The translations under genes and the position numbers were made by a program. Below, piece by piece: positions 1-10,379 of a stretch of 64,000 bases of DNA; the stretch's first letter is position 1; the number at the start of each line of letters is the position of its first letter. This DNA comes from Schistocerca nitens (taxonomy: Eukaryota > Arthropoda > Insecta > Orthoptera > Acrididae), in NCBI RefSeq assembly GCF_023898315.1, contig NC_064619.1, positions 342,879,150 to 342,943,149 of the forward strand, read 5' to 3'. The notes beneath the pieces are model-generated. The model was given only the letters and a program-made list of their open reading frames with translations. It had not been told where the DNA came from and did no database searches.

Positions 1-139
1 CGTCGTATGCACCGCATTTTAATTTCTGCGGTTGTTTAACGCAGTGTTGCTAGTCTGTTAGCACTGACTCTAAGCAAATGTCGCTGCTCTCAGTCGTTAA
101 GTGAAGGCCGTGTGCTCTGTGTTGTTTTTGGTGAAAGAT

Positions 140-844
140 TGAAACGTCCCCTTAGAAAATTCATGAATTACTGTGCTGGTAAACTTCCACGTTATTTGAT
201 ATAAAGACAGCTCAGTAAAACTGAACATACTCAAACAGTTTCCTCTTCACTTATTCTAATCATCACTAAACTGACACACAATATTTTTATACTCAACGCA
301 GTCTGACTTTCAATAATCCCTACAAAAGAATGGCCCTGACTGACAGTAGCCTATACCTTTCACGAATCACTTACCTCACAAAAATCTCGTTACTCGATCT
401 ACTGCAATACAGCGAGCGCCAATACTGCCAGCTAAATAAAAGATTCCAACTACTGAAGGCACTAACTAAGGATAGGTATAGTTAGCAAATGAAAGATTTT
501 GATAGAGAACAAACAATGTATTTACCTTAATAATGTTCAAAAGTCACCATATATATATCTATCAATTCATGACATCCATCTTTACAAATTTCCTTTTTCT
601 GGCGGATACACGTCCAGATCGTCCGCTTATAGTGACCTCTCAAAACTCTGGCATCTCTCTCTCCACATCCACCACTGCTGGCGACTCACCTCCAACTGCG
701 CAACGCTACGCGCTCTTCACATCCAACTGCCCAACACTATACAAGCGAATATTCCAACACAGACTGCACACAGCACAGTCAGTGATTTTCATACAGAGCG
801 CTACGTGGCGTTACCAACAAAAAAACCTAAAGAGCCTACTTACA
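140..844 (-). mobile_element. Solo LTR of an LTR retrotransposon (long variant)
   Basis: Read on the minus strand it starts TGTAAGTAGGCTC and ends GGGGACGTTTCA, so it has the TG...CA ends of an LTR. It is flanked by the 4-bp duplication AGAT (136-139 and 845-848). The same LTR family recurs at 33805-34374 and 41937-42508. This copy is about 135 bp longer than the 33805 copy, with extra sequence near 155-280. No gag or pol sequence is attached, so it is a solo LTR left by LTR-LTR recombination. Any reading frame inside it is incidental. Confidence 0.85.
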
Positions 845-848
845 AGAT

Positions 849-1619
849 AATGTTTGAAGTTCGTTATTCTCGGCACTCTCTTGACACAGAGGAATGCTGA
901 GTTCCCTGAAGATTTTCAAAATGGAATGTCCCATGTGTCTAGCCCCAAGTACCGTTCAAAAGGCCTGCTAATTCCCGTCGTGACGCCATAATATCGTCAA
1001 AAACCTTTTCACATGAATCACATGAGTACAAATGACAACCTATTATACCCCGTGTACGCGATACTACGGCCTTCTCTGTGTGTGAGTATCGGTAGCCCAT
1101 GATTTCTGTTACCTCAGTGTATGCTTTTTACGTTGATGTAGGACTCCTGGGAGGTGGCTGTTGACGACTTCGTTACCTTTGCGGTCACCACAGTACGTCA
1201 ATCTCCTGTGGCAGAGCGTTGTGTCGACCTTGGGGGGAGGCCGTGGGATGAGGTCAGAGACCAGAGCGCCGACCTCCGGCCTGGGTCGGTCGCATAGGGG
1301 CAGCCGCGCCGCGAAGGACGGCGGGCGTCGCGTCGCCGGCGTCTCGCGGGCTCGGCCGCAGGGTTCCGCCCGCATCCTGGCAGGTGTGCCAACCGCCACG
1401 AGGCGCGGAGCAGCGCGGCGCACACCTGACGCCTACGCCAACTGCCGGAATGTCAGCCGCCGCCGCCTCCTCCTCCTCCTCCGCCTCCGCCTCGCTGCTC
1501 TCAGCCGGCGGTCTAACGTTCGCAGGCGGTCAGGCAGAGCATTCGTGTCGCTACGTCGATTCCAGCATCATGCCGATCGCAAGAAACTCCACGAATCAAA
1601 CTTTGGAAATATATGCATA
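849..1619. other. Unassigned stretch with a GC-rich, CpG-rich patch (about 1240-1560)
   Basis: No repeat family or protein family was recognised. From about 1240 to 1560 the base composition jumps to strongly GC- and CpG-rich, unlike the AT-rich surroundings, with a (CCTCCT)-like run near 1460-1500. Open frames cross it on both strands (for example 1161-1637 plus and 1109-1423 minus), but they look like a by-product of stop-poor GC-rich sequence. It could be a host CpG island or 5' exon, or a fragment of an unrecognised repeat. Confidence 0.4.
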
Positions 1620-1621
1620 TA

Positions 1622-3004
1622 CACTTCTGGCCATTAAAATTACTACACCACGAAGATGACGTGCTACAGACGCGAAATTTAACAGACAGGAAGAAGATGC
1701 TGTGATATGCAAATGATTAGCTTTTCAGAGCATTCACACAAAGCTGGCGCCGGTGGAGACACCAACAACGTGCTGACACGAGGAAAGTTGCCAATCGATT
1801 TCTCATACACAAACAGCAGTTGACTGGCGTTGCCTGGTGAAACGTTGTTGTGATGCCCTGTGTAAGGCGAAAAAATGTGTACCATCACGTTTCCGACTTA
1901 TATAAAGGTCGGATTGTAGCCTATCACGATTGCAGTTTATCGTATCGACATATTGCTGCTCGCGTTGGTCGAGATCCAATGACTGTTAGCAGAATATGGA
2001 ATCGGTGGGCTCAGCAGGCTAATACGGAACGCCGTGGTGAATCCCAACGGCCTCGTATCACTAGCAGTCGAGATGACAGGCATCTTATCCGCGTAGCTGT
2101 AACGGATCGTGTAGCCACGTCTCGATTCCTGAGTCAACAGAGGCGACGTTTTCAAGACAACAAGCATATGCACGAACAGTTTGATGACGATTGCAGCAGC
2201 ATGGCTGCTGCTACCCTTGACGCTACATCACCGACAGGAGTGCCTGCGATGGTGTACTCAACGACGAACTTGGGTGCACGAATGGCAAAACGTCGTTTTT
2301 TCGGATGAATCCAGGTTCCGTTTACAGCATCATGATGGTCGCATCCGTGTTTGGCGACATCGCGGTGAACGCACATTGGAAGCGTGTATTCGTCATCGCC
2401 ATACTGGCGTATCACCTGGCGTGATGGTATGGGGTGCCATTGGTTACACGTCTCGGTCTCCTCTTGTTCGCATTGACGGCACTTGGAACAGTGGACGCTA
2501 CATTTCAGATGTGTTACGACCCGTGGCTCTACCCTTCATTCGATCCCTGCGAAACCCTACATTTCAGCAGGATAATGCACGACCGCATGTTGCAGGTCCT
2601 GTACGGGCCTTTCTGGATACAGAAAATGTTCGACTGCTGCCCAGGCCAGCACATTGTCGATATCTCTCACCAATTGCATACGTCTGGTCAATGGTGGCCG
2701 AGCAACTGGCTCGTCACAATACGCCAGTCACTACTCTTACTGAACTGTGGTGCGTGTTGAAGCTGAATGGGCATCTGTACCTGTACACGCCATCCAAGCA
2801 CTGTTTGACTCAATGACCAGGCGTATCGAGGCCGTTATTACGGCCAGAGTTGGTTGTTCTTGGTACTGATTTCTCAGGATCTATGCACCTAAATTGCGTG
2901 AAAATGAAATCACATGCTAGTTCTAGTATAATATATTTGTGCAATGAATACCCGTTTATCATCTGCATTTCTTCATGGTTTAGCAATTTTAATGGCCAGT
3001 AGTG
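1622..3004 (+). mobile_element. Tc1-type DNA transposon, inactive (copy 1 of family T1)
   Basis: Terminal inverted repeats are visible: the left end reads CACTTCTGGCCATTAAAAT and the right end is the near-complement ATTTTAATGGCCAGTAGTG. Both ends abut TA dinucleotides (1620-1621 and 3005-3006), the Tc1/mariner target-site duplication. The length of 1383 bp is normal for Tc1. A second copy lies at 58479-59881. The transposase inside is broken, so this copy could only be moved by enzyme supplied elsewhere. Confidence 0.9.
1850..2816 (+). pseudogene. Broken Tc1 transposase of T1 copy 1
   Basis: A DDE transposase would bind the element ends through two N-terminal helix-turn-helix domains and catalyse cut-and-paste. 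The HTH region is readable from 1850 (RIVAYHDCSLSYRHIAARVG-like). The first catalytic motif FSDESRF and the second motif QQDNARPHV are both present. Frames change several times (1850-2308, then 2181-2816 in another frame). The region that should read SPDLSPIEHVW instead reads YLSPIAYVW, so the third acidic residue is lost. A segment between the HTH and catalytic parts is also deleted relative to the 58.7-kb copy. It is a clear pseudogene. Confidence 0.85.
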
Positions 3005-3013
3005 TACTTCGAA

Positions 3014-3214
3014 ATGGTTCAAATGGCTCTGGGTACTATGGGACTTAACATCTGAGGTCATAAGTCCCCTAGAACTTAGAACTACTTTAACCTAACTAAC
3101 CTAAGGTCATTACACACATCCATGCATGAGGCAGGATTCGAACCTGCGACCGTAGCGATAGCGCGGTTGCAGATTGAAGCGCCTAGAACCTCTCGACCAC
3201 TACGGCCGATCATA
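3014..3214 (-). mobile_element. tRNA-derived SINE, family A
   Basis: Family A (17 copies or fragments in this window) has a tRNA-like head with A box TGGCCGAGCGGTTCTAGGCG and B box GGTTCGAATCC, followed by a roughly 110-bp body ending GAGCCATTTGAACC. This copy is on the minus strand with the head at the right. Imperfect direct repeats TACTTCGAA (3005-3013) and TACTTCAAA (3215-3223) look like its target duplication. It inserted exactly at the right edge of the preceding Tc1 element. Confidence 0.85.
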
Positions 3215-4422
3215 TACTTCAAACTTATCGACATATTTCCAAAGTTCGAATTATGATGTTTGAGTTTTATTGAAAAACCTAAGTCGAAACAAAGCCCCTG
3301 GAGTAAACGACATTCCGTCACAACCAGTGATAGCCTTGGGAGAGCCAACTATGACAAAACTCTTCCACCTGGTGTCCAACGTGTATGAGACAGGCGAAAA
3401 CCCTCGGACTTCAAGAAGAATGTAATAATTCCATTTCCAAAGAAATCGATTGCTGACAGGTGTGAAAATTACCGAACTATCGGTTTCACATGTCATTGTT
3501 GCAAAATACTAATACGAATTCTTTACAGAAAAACGTAAAAGCTGGTAGAAGCTGACCTCAGCAAAGATCCGTTTGGAACATGCGAGGAAATACTGACCCT
3601 GCGACTTGTCTTAGAAGATATGTTGAGAAGAGTCAAACCTACTTTTGTAGCATTTGTAGCCAGAGAAAGATTTTGACGATGCAAACTCGAATACTCTCTT
3701 TGAAATCCTGAAGGTAGCAGGTGTAAAATACAGGGATTGCAAGGCTATTTACAACATGTATAGATACCAGACGGCACTTTTAAGAATCGAGGGGCATGAA
3801 TGGGAAGCAGTGTTTGAGAAGGGAGTGAGACAGGGTTGTAGCTTATCGCTCTTGTCATTCAATTTGTTCATTGACGAAACGGTATAGGAAAGCAAAGAAA
3901 AATTTAGGGAAGGAATTAAACTCCATGGAGAAGAAATAAAAACCTTGAGATTCGTCGATGAGAATGTAATTCCGTCAGAGACAGCAAAAGACTTGGGAGA
4001 GCTGTTTAATGGAATGGACAGTGTCTTGAAAGGAGGATATAAGATGAACATCAACAAAAGCAAGACAATAGTAATGGAATACATTCGAATTAAGTCTAGT
4101 GATGTTGAGGAAATTAGATTAGCAAACGTGAGACATAAAGCAGTAAACGAATTTCTTTGTTCGGGCAGCAAAGTAATTGATGATGACCGAGGATGTAGAC
4201 TGGCAATGGCAAGGAAAGCGTTTCTGAAGAAGAAAACTTGTTAACATTGAATAGAGACTTAGGTGTTAGGAATTCTGTTCTGAAGGTATTTGTCTGGACT
4301 GTAAATCACGTAGGGAAGAGAAATATGGACGATAAACAGTTTAGACAAGGAGAGAATAGAAGCGTTTGAAATGTTGTGCTACAGATGATTGCTGAATATT
4401 GGGTGCGTAGATCACGTAATTA

Positions 4423-4466
4423 GGTTCAAAATGGCTCTGAGCACTATGGGACTCAACTGCTGAGAG
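4423..4466 (-). mobile_element. Very short 5'-truncated SINE family A insertion
   Basis: Only about 44 bp of the family A 3' tail are present (GGTTCAAAATGGCTCTGAGC onward). Direct repeats CGTAATTA flank it (4415-4422 and about 4467-4474). This is the pattern of an abortive LINE-driven insertion into the surrounding LINE fossil. Confidence 0.6.
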
Positions 4467-4659
4467 TCGTAATTACGTACTGGGTAGAATTGCGGAGACA
4501 AAAAATTTGCGGCACAACTTAACTAAAAGAAGGTATTTGTTGAAGAGATACATTCTGAGACATGAAGGAGTCACTAGTTTAGTATTGGATGAAAATATGT
4601 GGGTAAAAATCGTAGGGGGAGACCAAGAGATGAATACAGTAAGCAGATTCAAAAAAAAA

Positions 4660-4854
4660 GGTTCAAATGGCTCTGAGCACTATGTGACTTAACAGCTGAG
4701 GTCATCAGTCCCATAGAACTTAGAACTACTTAAACCTAACTAACCTAAGGACATCACACACATCCATGCCCGAGGCAGGATTCGAACCTGCGACCGTAGC
4801 GGTCGCGCGGTTCCAGACTGAAGCGTCTAGAACCTCTCTGCCACACCGGCTGGC
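4660..4854 (-). mobile_element. SINE family A copy, full length
   Basis: The tRNA-like head is at the right and the tail at the left, preceded by a short A run. The target duplication AAGCAGATTC is exact at 4641-4650 and 4855-4864, so it inserted into the LINE 3' region after that LINE had fixed. Confidence 0.9.
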
Positions 4855-5127
4855 AAGCAGATTCAGAAGGATGTCGCTTGCAGTAGTTATTCGGATATGA
4901 AGAAGCTTGTACAGGATGGAGCAGCATGGAGACCTGCATCAAACTAGTCTTTGGACTCAAGACCACAACAACAACACCAACAACGTCGAACACCGTCATA
5001 ATCGTCATAGCCATCATCATCATCATTATGTTTATCACGCGTCAGGCCCTTCGAGCAGATGTGAACTTCAAATATATTTTTCCATATAGTCTTTGCTCCG
5101 TTCGCACTGCAGAAGGAAGGAAGATCA

Positions 5128-5300
5128 GTCTTATAAGAGACGGAGCACAAGCCAGAAATGAGGAAGGACTGGGAAGGAAATCGGTTGCGCCCTTTCAAAA
5201 GAAATAACCCGTGATTTGCTTTAAATGACTTAGATAAGTCTGGGTGGCCGAGTTTAGTGTGCCAACCATTGGGCTAGCTTGTTCGGCCACACTGCTGAAT
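5128..5300 (-). mobile_element. Degenerate SINE family C fragment
   Basis: Matches the better copy at 36781-37019 in phrases such as GGAAGGAAATCGG, GCCCTTTCAAAAGAA and the trailing GATTTGCTTTAAATGACTTAG, with many substitutions. The tRNA-like head is barely recognisable. A (CAT)n-like run lies just left (5008-5030). Confidence 0.5.
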
Positions 5301-5454
5301 CCTCTAGGGTTATACTTGTAGATCGAGTTTGGTAAGCGGACCCCGTCTTAGACGAAATGGAGAAATTCTGCTTCGTTGGTAGCAACATGAGACATAAAAA
5401 GAAAAGTACGGTGGCGAAGAGGCTATTCCCGCATAAATGACGTCGACTAGTATT

Positions 5455-5705
5455 ATACATCACTCTTAATTTGAGGAATAAATTACTTAGAATTTACGTT
5501 TGGACAGCATGTATGTAAGTGAATCGTGGACAGCGGATAAACAGGGAAAGAAGAGAATCGAATCGTTTCAGATGTGGTACTATAGAAGGATGTGGAAGAT
5601 TCGGTGGACTGATAAGGAGTGGGTACAAGTACCACTCCGAGGTGAAGAGGTTACAGTGGAGATTAATTTGTGTTGGGCCGCAGCAAATCAGGCAGGAGAC
5701 AGGTG
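5455..5705 (+). pseudogene. RTE-like LINE fragment, C-terminal region
   Basis: A plus-strand frame reads ESWTADKQGKKRIESFQMW followed by YYRRMWKIRWTDKEW. This resembles the GSETWT...FEMWCYRRMLKI.WTDK block after the RT domain, also present in the LINE at 34411-34680. The fragment ends in an A-rich stretch at 5705-5735. It is too short for clade assignment on its own. Confidence 0.65.
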
Positions 5706-5905
5706 ACAAAAAAGAAAGAAAAAAAACAGCAAAAAATGCAATGTCTGTAGCACATTTACTGTGGAGCTTGAACCGTCCAGTTTAACATACTGGGTTCTGT
5801 TAGTGATATATTCATCGAACCAACGACAAACTTTTGGGGATGCTGCACCTTGGTGAGTCGTCGAGGATGTGGTTCAATGACGAACGTATTCGGGAGATCT
5901 AGGGA

Positions 5906-6108
5906 GGCCGGCCGCTGGTGGCCGAGCGGTTCTGGCGCTACAGTCTGGAACCGCGCGACCGCTACGGTCGCAGGTTCGAATCCTGCCTCGGGCATGGATG
6001 TGTGTGTTGTCCTTAGGTTAGTTAGGTTTAAGTAGTTCTAAGTTCTAGGGGACTTATGACCTCAGCAGTTGAGTCCCATAGTGCTCAGAGCCATTTGAAC
6101 CATTGTTT
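5906..6108 (+). mobile_element. SINE family A copy, full length
   Basis: Plus-strand copy with A box, B box and tail intact. The target duplication AGATCTAGGGAG flanks it (about 5895-5906 and 6109-6120). Confidence 0.92.
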
Positions 6109-6351
6109 AGATCTAGGGAGACGGTGTCTATCTGTCGTTGTGTTACGTTTATTTAATTATTTAATTGCCGAATCCATATATAAAAATCGCCATTTGCAAG
6201 AAGCTTCAGCATGACAAATTTACATACTCTCTCTTGCTTCAATCCAAGCTCGTTTCTCTACACTAGTTCAGGAACTAAATTTAAAATCTTGTTGCAGGTT
6301 CTTTCACCATTACGAGAGAGAAAAGCTGGACCGAGAAAACAGGGATGACGA

Positions 6352-6354
<3 letters not shown>
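6109..6354. other. Unassigned AT-rich spacer
   Basis: Nothing recognisable between the two SINEs on either strand. It ends in GATGACGACA, the left target duplication of the next SINE. Confidence 0.4.
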
Positions 6355-6394
<40 letters not shown>

Positions 6395-6582
6395 ATGGCT
6401 CTGAGCACTATGGGACTTAACTTCTGAGGTCATCAGTCCCCTAGTACTTAGAGCTATTTAAACCTAACTAATCTAAGGACATCACACTCATCCATGCAGG
6501 AGGCAGGATTCGAACCTGCGACCGTAGCGGTCTCGCGGTTCCAGACTGCAGTGCCTAGAACCGCTCGGCCACCCCGGCCGGC
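6355..6582 (-). mobile_element. SINE family A copy with a long poly(A)/(T) tail
   Basis: A run of about 38 A (6355-6392) is joined to a minus-strand SINE body. The target duplication GATGACGACA is at 6346-6355 and 6583-6592, so the A run lies inside the inserted unit. The A run sits beside the SINE tail but on the plus strand, so it corresponds to oligo(T) at the 3' end of the SINE transcript strand. That is unusual for a retroposed 3' tail and may be later slippage. Confidence 0.85.
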
Positions 6583-6592
6583 GATGACGACA

Positions 6593-7793
6593 GAGGTTAA
6601 CTTCTTCAAGTTGTGTTACCGCCAACTAGCTCAGCTATCTGCCTCTCTTCAGCACAGTGTACACGTGAATATCTAAAAATTTCTGAAAATTGACAGTAAT
6701 GAAATGTTTCCCTCACCGGAAATATGACCTCACTCTTCATAAATCCTAAAACGTCTTCCAGGTAAAAGATTCCTTAAGTCTTTCTCTAAATTCGCAGCTT
6801 ACGAAGAAATAAAACAAAACTTTCGTTGAAATTATTCTTCGTACCATTAACATTCCTGTCTGCTGATCTGAGACAATACTTCGGTCAACAGAAAAACTAT
6901 CGCCAACTTGCTACCAACTGTTAACCTTTATTCATATCGTGGCTCAACTTCACCACATCAGTCACTGAACAAAATCCATGAAACAGCAAACAATAAAATA
7001 TATAACTTCGTCACTAGAAACTACAAATCTCCAGCTTCAATGACGAACGAAACTTCCTAAGACAATACGTGAACTTTTCTATGAGGAGCTATGCCCTTCG
7101 TCATAACTGCAGCTGGAGACCAGATACTCGGCATAGCTTAGTCTTCAGAGGCTTGTCGTACGCCCCCCCCCCCTCTCCCACCCCCTTTCCCAGTCATTAC
7201 TACCGTAGTTGTCACAACTGGGTCTGATATCTAACACAATCAACGAGTTCTCCTGGAGATCCCGAAGAGACAAAAGAGGAATTAATCGAAAGTGAAATAG
7301 CAGTGTTTTTTTTTTAAGCAGACACTGAGGTTGGAGGAGCATTGAGTCCTCCTCTGCTGATACAGTGCGAAAAGTTAGAATTATTAATACTGTAGGTAGA
7401 GTTCTAAAACAGAAGCAGTTACCCTTGATGAACTTCACTATGGACCACATGACTTAATTAATAGATTAATGAGAGCAAAGTAAAAATTAGAGCGCACAAG
7501 TGACAGTGAAGAATGGAATACAAAATGTGCGAAGATGTAAAAGTTGTAAAGAGCCACTATTAAATAACAACTCAAGATTGTAAAAAAAAAAAAAAAAAAA
7601 AAAAAACTGAAATATTGGCATCCGAATTAATAAAAATTACTGATCATAAAAGAAATCTAATGATTCCTTTTACAACAGGCAAAATTTGAATAGTAAGGAA
7701 TTACTTTAATTCAGTTAAAGAGATCGTGAGCAATTTTTAAGGACATGAACTGCACAAGTAGGATGACATTAGAGTACACATACAAGCAGTCAC
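6593..7793. other. Unassigned 1.2-kb stretch
   Basis: No recognised repeat or protein domain. Contains a C-rich run at about 7162-7192 and a poly(A) run at about 7581-7606. The longest frame (7145-7450 minus, 101 codons) has no motif I recognise. Confidence 0.4.
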
Positions 7794-7807
7794 TGAAAAA
7801 GTGGGAG

Positions 7808-7996
7808 CCGGCCGCTGTGGCCGAGTGGTTCTAGGCGCTTCAGTCCGGAACCGCACTGCTGCTACGGTCGCAGGTTCGAATCCTGCCTCGGGCATGGATG
7901 TGTGTGCTGTCCTTAGGTTAGTTAGGTTTAAGTAGTTCTAAGTCTAGGGGACTGATGACCTCAGATGTTAAGTCCCATAGTGCTTAGAGCCACTTT
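7808..7996 (+). mobile_element. SINE family A copy
   Basis: Full head and body on the plus strand. An exact 14-bp target duplication TGAAAAAGTGGGAG occurs at 7794-7807 and 7997-8010, among the cleanest in the window. Confidence 0.93.
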
Positions 7997-8010
7997 TGAA
8001 AAAGTGGGAG

Positions 8011-8510
8011 ATCGATGCAGGCTATGAAAACAATGACAGACATCTTTCTGGTCAAATGAAGACGATACTGACTTTGAAAACTGTCTAATAAACAAGAAGA
8101 GGCATAGTTGTTAATGTTATATAAGAGAAGGCAGCTGTCTCCAAAGTGAGGTAAGAAAAAAACCGAACCCAAGGTACAGGCGAAGGAGAATCTCGAAAAA
8201 AATTAGAAACTCGTTTCTCTACCCGCATAGGCAAACTAAAACAAACTGCGGAGTTATTAATTTGACAGGTGTGATCAAACCAGTTCTGAGATTACTCCTG
8301 AAAAAACAAACTCTGGGCAACTTAACTTGAATTACAGAAGCTGAGGGATCTGTTCGTGAGATCCACGTACATGAAGAGATTGCTGCGTAAACAGTTCCAC
8401 TACAAGCAAGATATGTCAACTGAATATGCAACAAGGAACAACATACCGACACCAGACTAGCACAAAAAAAAAAAAAAAACTCGTAGTTCGATTAATGATA
8501 ATGCAACTAA
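8011..8510. other. Unassigned stretch before the foldback element
   Basis: No family recognised. An A run lies at about 8464-8479. The last three bases (TAA, 8508-8510) form the left target duplication of the element that follows. Confidence 0.4.
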
Positions 8511-9563
8511 CAAGGGGACTGCACCCATTCATCGTCTCCGATTGCGTCCAAATTCTTGGTATATGCAGGGCATGGCCAGAAATGAAAGTAACAAATGTGG
8601 GAGCCCCAAATGGCCGAGAGTTTAGAAAAAAGTAAAGCATTTTCGACTAGGATCAGGAGATGCATGAGCCATTTATGTCAGCGTGGCTTCCAGGCAGCTG
8701 TTGGTTCAGTGGAAAGAATACAGAATGATAATCTGAGGGTCGTGGGGTGCAGTCTCTACGCGGAAACATTTTTTTATTTTCAATTTTTATGTTACTTACA
8801 CTGCAAATAAGCCGAAATGACGTTCAAGGTATTTATTAATATTTTCATAAAAGACGTGAAAAGGAAAGGCAAAGTAAAATTTTGTATTGCAAATAAATTT
8901 TCGAGAAGGGATTGTAGACCGTACACGAGCACTTCGTATACAAAATTAAATATTTTTGTTATTTTACAGTTGATGGCTTACACGTGCTGTGGTGTTATTC
9001 ATTTTAAAAACAAGAGGAGCAGTAATTTTCTCGGTATCTTGCACACGTTACAAACGCCGTAGTTTTACAACTACATGGTTTCTTAAAGTTTCAATAGACC
9101 TCAAACGTAGTTTGTTCTCTGTAATTGGACAGTTTGCTTGCAAACCACTCTTAACGAAGTCCGTTACTCTTGAATTCTAGTAAGTATATAAAAGTTATTC
9201 GCAATCCCAAATTTGCCTTTCCTTTTCATGCCCTTTATATGAAAATATTAATAAATACGAAGGATTGAATTTATTTCGTTTTATATGCAGTATAAGGAAC
9301 GTAAAAAATGAAAATAAAAATATGTTACTTCGTAGGGACTCCATCCCATGTCCCTCGCATTACATTCTGTAATCTTCTGCTGCACCAAGCTCTGACTGTA
9401 CGCTAAACTAAAAAAGACAGCTCATTCTATGCCCGACCCGTGTCAAAGTGCTATTTTTTTTTCTAAGTAGTTGGTCATTTGGCTCTTCGACTTCTGTCAC
9501 TTTCATAACAGTCCAGGTACTACATACACCACAAATTTGGACGAAATGGGCGAGGGACTCTTG
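8511..9563. mobile_element. Foldback (inverted-repeat) DNA element with tRNA-like modules, element F1
   Basis: Two arms of roughly 380 bp (about 8511-8890 and about 9190-9563) are inverted, diverged copies of each other. The inner arm ends AAGGTATTTATTAATATTTTC and GAAAATATTAATAAATAC show this clearly. The outer ends read CAAGGGGACTGC and GAGGGACTCTTG, and TAA occurs on both sides (8508-8510 and 9564-9566), a 3-bp duplication of the kind made by PIF/Harbinger-type elements. The left arm holds a tRNA-like stretch (GGTTCAGTGG at about 8702 and GGGTGCAGTCTC at about 8746), mirrored on the minus strand of the right arm near 9340-9400. No transposase is present, so it is non-autonomous. Confidence 0.7.
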
Positions 9564-9566
9564 TAA

Positions 9567-10379
9567 GTCTATAAAAAATGATACCCAACTCTATACCGTT
9601 TCCATCAACACACACACACACTTGAAGCCATCTTCTGGTGTGTCATGGACGGTACTTCGAGAAAAACCATAATTTCCCCCATTTCTCGCTCTATTCGCCA
9701 GTGGTATGTAGGATGGGCGTCTGTGTGCGAGACCCTGAATGAACTAGAATTCTTTGATTTGAAGTCCATCTTTAATTCCCCTGATATTTGTAGATATATG
9801 CGCTCCGAAATTTAATAGGAACCTCCACTCTACACACACCAAATTTTTGAAGTCTGAAACTGGAATTGGGAACACGTGATGAAACATGGTGCTCTTCTTG
9901 GAACCAAGTCTAATTTTCCCATTAATCTGTCTGAAAAGGGTCCCGGACCAAGGACAATATGCAACAACAGGTCTAAGGGCTACGTAAACCAACTGGATTA
10001 CATTTTGTTAGGATTCTGCCTTTCATATAACTTGATGCAGCTGAAAGAGTCTGCCAACAAAAGCGGGATAGTGAGTAAAAAGTTTAATTTACAACAGATG
10101 TTAATGACATTTGGCTACGTGTGGCTGGGCAGACATACCAACTGGTAGGCAAAGGACGCGGCTTCTAAGGATGATTTACTAGTTACCAAGAGTAACAGTT
10201 TTGCTCTCGTTTCTGCCAGACCCTTGAAAGCCACGAATACGTCAGAAACTGAATAAGTTTGTAAAACAAGGAATTGAGGTGTAAGATTGTTATGTTGTTA
10301 CATAATTACTTTAGTGCCAAGATACTCTCTTAAACTGGGAAATTACATCAGTAACCTCAAAAAAAAATCACAAAGAATG
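9567..10379. other. Unassigned 0.8-kb stretch
   Basis: No domain or repeat recognised. A short (CA)n tract occurs at about 9608-9620. Frames of 74-90 codons cross it without recognisable motifs. Confidence 0.4.

Larger units (their letters stand above)
3235..5000 (+). pseudogene. RTE-like non-LTR retrotransposon (LINE), degenerate reverse transcriptase and 3' end
   Basis: Pieces of a LINE reverse transcriptase are readable on the plus strand in shifting frames: NYRTI-like motif 2 near 3460-3485, the GVRQGCSLS motif near 3818-3850 (frame fragments 3720-3890), and a degraded FADD box near 3950 that now reads FVDENV, so the catalytic aspartates are lost. Further along are a YLGSK-like segment (about 4150) and the C-terminal MW.YRR...WTD-like region. 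The 3' end near 4930-4990 (CATCAAACTAGTCTTTGGACT followed by ACAACAACAACACCAAC) matches the 3' end of the related LINE at 33398. Frameshifts and stops are frequent. Two SINE-derived insertions interrupt it. I place it in the RTE group from the RT motif wording; clade is inference. Confidence 0.75.

Noticed and set aside
1161-1637. 158-codon plus-strand frame in the GC-rich patch
   Set aside because: The opposite strand is equally open and the residue content is arginine/serine-rich as expected from GC-rich non-coding DNA; no domain, no splice evidence.
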